7,999 nt of DNA. It comes from Oscillospiraceae bacterium (GTDB lineage: Bacteria > Bacillota > Clostridia > Oscillospirales > Acutalibacteraceae). The notes beneath the pieces were generated by a model. The model saw only the letters and a list, made by a program, of their open reading frames with translations, did not search any database and was not told the origin of the DNA. Of this stretch, positions 6,082-7,999 are shown piece after piece; the first letter of the stretch is position 1; every line of letters starts with the position of its first letter. The stretch spans positions 1-7,999 of the forward strand of contig JAQXLO010000221.1 of assembly GCA_029012165.1 (NCBI GenBank), read 5' to 3'. The translations under genes were made by a program, and so were the position numbers.

Positions 6082-7086
6082 ATGAAAAAAATATTGGCGA
6101 TCCTCAGTGTTTTGACGCTTCTTTTTTCTGTGGGCTGTACACAAAAAACGACTGCGCCAGCCACAACGACCGAATCCGCAGCCTCTGTCCCGCAAACGAC
6201 AGAGCTTGTCCCCTCCACCGAAGCCACGACCGAGGAGACTACCGTTTTCTCCCTTCCCTCAACGACCGTTTCCTCTGTGCAGTCTACGACGGCGCAGACG
6301 GAAACCACCGTCCCGGACAAGACGACAACGCAAACTAAGCCGACTGAGACCGAGCCCCAGCCGCAGACAACCACCGCCGCTGCCACACAGAGAACAAACG
6401 TTTTCGACAAAATCAAAGAAGGCTTGGAAAATGTGCGCATAGATGTACCGCAAATAAAGTCCAAGGATTTTTTCAATGATGTTGTTTTTGTAGGCGACAG
6501 CGTGACGCAGGGGTTGAAGAATTACACCACCGCCCGCCGCAACAAAGGCGAAGAGTGCTTGGGCACGGCACAATTCCTGTGCTGCGGCAGTATGAGCTAC
6601 ACCAATGCGCTGAATCCCGTTTCCCAAAGCAGCCTGCATCCCGTCTACCGGGGCAAAAAAGTTTCCGTGGAGGACGGCATTGCACAATGCGGCGCCGGCA
6701 AAGCTTTCATCATGCTGGGTATGAACGATTTCAGCGCCTACAATGAAAAGACATGGCGCCAAAGCGTTCAGACGCTCATTGACCGCATTCTCGACAAGAA
6801 CCCCCGTGTTCAGCTCTACATCGAGTCCGTCACCCCCATTGTCAATGGGATGGAGCACGGCAATTTCAGCAATGCCAATATTGATCAATTCAACACTTAT
6901 CTCAAAGATTTCTGCGCCCAGCGTGGTCTGACATATGTGGACATCAGCCGCAATGTCATGCAGGATGACAGCGGACACTTGAAAAAAAGCTACTGCGGCG
7001 ACCCCGGCGCCATGGGCATCCACATGAGCAACGCCGGCAGTGATGCATGGGTACAATATCTGACCGCAGAATTCTGCGGCAATTAA
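6082..7086 (+). CDS. SGNH/GDSL-fold hydrolase lipoprotein with Thr-rich linker
   Basis: This appears to be a secreted, lipid-anchored esterase-like protein. Residues 1-18 are a signal peptide (MKK, then a hydrophobic core) ending in FSVGC, so Cys19 is the probable lipidation site. The box is slightly unusual, with Ser at -3. A disordered Thr-rich linker spans about 20-104, where 30 of 85 residues are Thr. The SGNH domain begins near 130. VVFVGDSVTQGL holds the nucleophile Ser140, CCGS gives oxyanion Gly169, LGMND holds Asn215 and GIHMSNAG holds His314. The usual Asp three residues before that His is Met311. Seven Cys lie in the domain. The family suggests cleavage of acyl esters on a wall polysaccharide or similar target, but the substrate is not known. 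The next gene starts 10 bp later in the same unit. Confidence 0.88.
   Translation: MKKILAILSVLTLLFSVGCTQKTTAPATTTESAASVPQTTELVPSTEATTEETTVFSLPSTTVSSVQSTTAQTETTVPDKTTTQTKPTETEPQPQTTTAAATQRTNVFDKIKEGLENVRIDVPQIKSKDFFNDVVFVGDSVTQGLKNYTTARRNKGEECLGTAQFLCCGSMSYTNALNPVSQSSLHPVYRGKKVSVEDGIAQCGAGKAFIMLGMNDFSAYNEKTWRQSVQTLIDRILDKNPRVQLYIESVTPIVNGMEHGNFSNANIDQFNTYLKDFCAQRGLTYVDISRNVMQDDSGHLKKSYCGDPGAMGIHMSNAGSDAWVQYLTAEFCGN
6139..6393 (+). repeat. Low-complexity Thr-rich linker region in the SGNH lipoprotein
   Basis: These 85 codons are built largely from ACN (Thr) with Pro, Glu, Ser and Gln, in irregular groups such as TTT, TTES and PTETEPQPQTTT. The DNA repeats the word ACGAC many times but not at a fixed period. 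Such segments usually work as flexible spacers that carry a domain through the cell wall, and they may be O-glycosylated. Length variation between strains would be expected. Confidence 0.75.
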
Positions 7087-7096
7087 GGAGTAACCG

Positions 7097-7564
7097 ATGA
7101 AAAAAACGATTTGCTTTATCCTCGCCACGATTCTTTGTTTCTGCTTTGCCTCCTGCGGTCACAAAGCCGAACCGCCTCAAGTTTCCCTGTCCACGGTCAT
7201 GCAGGAGATCCGTTCCAGCGTCTCTTTGCCGGAGATGATGGATCTGACAGCGGAAAATCTACAGGATTACTTCGGCATTGAGGCAGGAGAAATCACCGAT
7301 TTTGCCGCCTGCATCAACGCCAACGGCTATGAAAAAGAGGAGATCATCCTTCTGTGTGCCTCGGATGCCGCTTCGGCAGAAAGTCTGGTGCAAAAGCTGA
7401 ACCTCTCTTTGGAAAATGCCGCCGCCGAAATGCAGAACTATCTGCCCGAGCAGTATGCACTGGTGCAGCAAAGTGCTGTGCGCACAGACGGGCTGATCGT
7501 TTCCCTGTGTATCTCCGAAAACGCCCAACAGATCGAAGCCATTTTGGACAAATACTTCAAGTAA
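7097..7564 (+). CDS. DUF4358 domain lipoprotein
   Basis: This is a small lipoprotein of the clostridial DUF4358 family, of unknown function. It has 155 residues. The signal peptide MKKTICFILATILCFCFASC ends in FASC, so Cys20 is the likely lipidated residue. The domain covers about 30-155. Typical features are LQDYFGIEAGEITDF near 55-69, the strand EEIILLCAS near 81-89, a helix of about 92-115 leading into NYLPEQYALV (114-123), and DGLIVSLCIS at 131-140. The start ATG at 7097 has AAGGAG at 7085-7090, which overlaps the stop of the SGNH gene, so the two are probably translated together. Family members are often near O-acetyltransferase (MBOAT/DHHW) or hydrolase genes for surface polysaccharides, from general knowledge. 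Here the partner is an SGNH protein. A terminator follows directly. Confidence 0.85.
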   Translation: MKKTICFILATILCFCFASCGHKAEPPQVSLSTVMQEIRSSVSLPEMMDLTAENLQDYFGIEAGEITDFAACINANGYEKEEIILLCASDAASAESLVQKLNLSLENAAAEMQNYLPEQYALVQQSAVRTDGLIVSLCISENAQQIEAILDKYFK

Positions 7565-7575
7565 TCTATCTTTTT

Positions 7576-7614
7576 CCTCTCCGTGCTGTGTTGCGGAGAG
7601 GATTTTTTATTTTC
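7576..7614 (+). terminator. Intrinsic terminator after the DUF4358 gene
   Basis: A perfect 8-bp stem, CCTCTCCG (7576-7583) with CGGAGAGG (7594-7601), closes a 10-base loop. It is followed by ATTTTTTATTTT. A T-A pair can extend the stem. It lies 11 bp after the stop codon and should end the SGNH-DUF4358 transcript. The plus strand has T rather than A before the stem, so it would not work well in the other direction. Confidence 0.92.
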
Positions 7615-7630
7615 TCTGTATCCCAATTTA

Positions 7631-7662
7631 TTACAAAAAAGTTAATTTTTGTGCTATATAAT
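7631..7662 (+). promoter_or_regulatory. Promoter of the DUF6514-like gene
   Basis: TGTGC followed by TATATAAT (7655-7662) gives an extended -10 element. No good -35 exists; TTACAA at 7631-7636 is the nearest, 18 bp from TATATA. The TGTGCTATA core is identical to that of the promoter at 6031. A start near 7668 would leave a short leader that is almost all Shine-Dalgarno sequence. Confidence 0.5.
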
Positions 7663-7684
7663 GGAACGGCAAGGAGGTGATTGC

Positions 7685-7915
7685 ATGGCAATTTGCTTAA
7701 AACTGCATTCCGACACCTACACCGATGCCCATGGAAAGACCTACACCGGCTACGGTCTGACAGCTTGGCGCAACGAAACCGAACCGCTGTTCTCCTGGGA
7801 AAACATTTCCGCCGACAAAACAGAGATTCTGGAACTGATCGGACTGTTGGAGAACGAAACGGTCGGCGCCGAAAAGTTTGCGCTTATGCTCGATGAATTA
7901 CATTTTGGGGTTTGA
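7685..7915 (+). CDS. Small DUF6514-like protein
   Basis: This is a 76-residue cytoplasmic protein with no signal peptide or membrane segment. It resembles the clostridial DUF6514 family, whose function is not known. Two parts can be seen. A beta-rich first half (about 3-38) contains YTGYGLTAWR and ends in LFSWENIS. A helical second half (about 42-75) runs DKTEILELIGLLENETVGAE and then KFALMLDEL. Such proteins typically pair a short beta-hairpin with an Asp-Lys-x-x-Ile/Val helix. The start ATG at 7685 is chosen because the ideal AAGGAGGTGA lies at 7671-7680, four bases upstream; an in-frame ATG at 7649 has no such site and is in the promoter. It is transcribed from its own promoter after a terminator. 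No terminator separates it from the next gene. Confidence 0.75.
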   Translation: MAICLKLHSDTYTDAHGKTYTGYGLTAWRNETEPLFSWENISADKTEILELIGLLENETVGAEKFALMLDELHFGV

Positions 7916-7940
7916 CTTGCGGGAGAAAGTTTTGTATACT
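7912..7940 (+). promoter_or_regulatory. Promoter of the gene leaving the right edge
   Basis: TTGACT (7912-7917), a 17-bp spacer and TATACT (7935-7940) match the sigma-A consensus at 5 of 6 bases in each box. The -35 box overlaps the stop codon TGA of the DUF6514-like gene. The start would be near 7947, which would trim or just spare the GAGGTGAT ribosome binding site at 7948-7955. Confidence 0.7.
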
Positions 7941-7960
7941 GTCATTCGAGGTGATTCCCG

Positions 7961-7999
7961 ATGAAAGACAGTGAACTTTTATATTATACCCGCCCATCC
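7961..7999 (+). CDS. Start of an unidentified protein, cut by the window edge
   Basis: Thirteen codons are visible: MKDSELLYYTRPS. The ATG at 7961 follows GAGGTGAT (7948-7955) with a 5-nt spacer and a good promoter, so a real gene is likely. The lack of a signal peptide in this stretch suggests a cytoplasmic protein. The Leu-x-Tyr-x-x-Pro pattern loosely recalls the start of GH95-type fucosidases, but 13 residues are far too few to assign a family. Confidence 0.6.
   Translation, partial: MKDSELLYYTRPS

Noticed and set aside
6018..6476. A Val-rich, membrane-like open frame on the minus strand
   Set aside because: It is the reverse reading of the Thr-rich linker, since ACN codons read antisense in this frame give Val-rich sequence. 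The apparent hydrophobicity is an artefact.
6259..7128. A 289-codon minus-strand frame opposite the SGNH gene
   Set aside because: It is antisense to a well supported gene with signal peptide and catalytic motifs. No ribosome binding site or family features were seen.

Overview
The window looks like chromosomal DNA from a moderately GC-rich Firmicute, most likely a gut Clostridia of the Oscillospiraceae/Ruminococcaceae type. The evidence is low-GC-style Shine-Dalgarno sequences and promoters, the Gram-positive regulators HprK and WhiA, a type II MurB without signs of extra loops, and the clostridial families DUF4358 and DUF6514. The taxonomic placement is inference from gene content. I saw no mobile element, CRISPR array, tRNA or rRNA.

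Positions 1-5868 hold a compact minus-strand operon, read right to left: a NeuD/PglD-type acyltransferase, hprK, a ROK glucokinase, murB, rapZ, whiA and the start of dnaE, which runs off the left edge. Gaps are 9, 33, 25, 16, 53 and 13 bp. Several ribosome binding sites overlap the stop codon of the gene before, so translational coupling is likely. Near-consensus promoters (TTGATT-17-TATAAT with extended -10, and an overlapping TTGGCA-17-TATAAT) drive it from 5887-5927. The gene set joins carbon-flux sensing and sugar entry (HprK, glucokinase), amino-sugar/peptidoglycan supply (RapZ, MurB), cell-division control (WhiA) and the replicative polymerase. The gene usually found between rapZ and whiA, yvcK, is absent.

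A 213-bp divergent intergenic region (5869-6081) separates this operon from a plus-strand pair starting at 6082: a lipoprotein with a long Thr-rich linker and an SGNH/GDSL hydrolase domain, followed after 10 bp by a DUF4358 lipoprotein. A clean intrinsic terminator (7576-7614) ends this unit. Next comes a 76-residue DUF6514-like protein with its own promoter and an ideal Shine-Dalgarno sequence, then the first 13 codons of another gene whose promoter begins inside the DUF6514 stop codon.

Most of the window is ordinary housekeeping content. The points most worth a second look are the SGNH lipoprotein, which lacks the usual catalytic-block Asp, its pairing with DUF4358 opposite a sugar acyltransferase, the overlapping tandem promoters, the missing yvcK with an inverted repeat in its place, and the fully preserved PHP metal-ligand pattern in DnaE.
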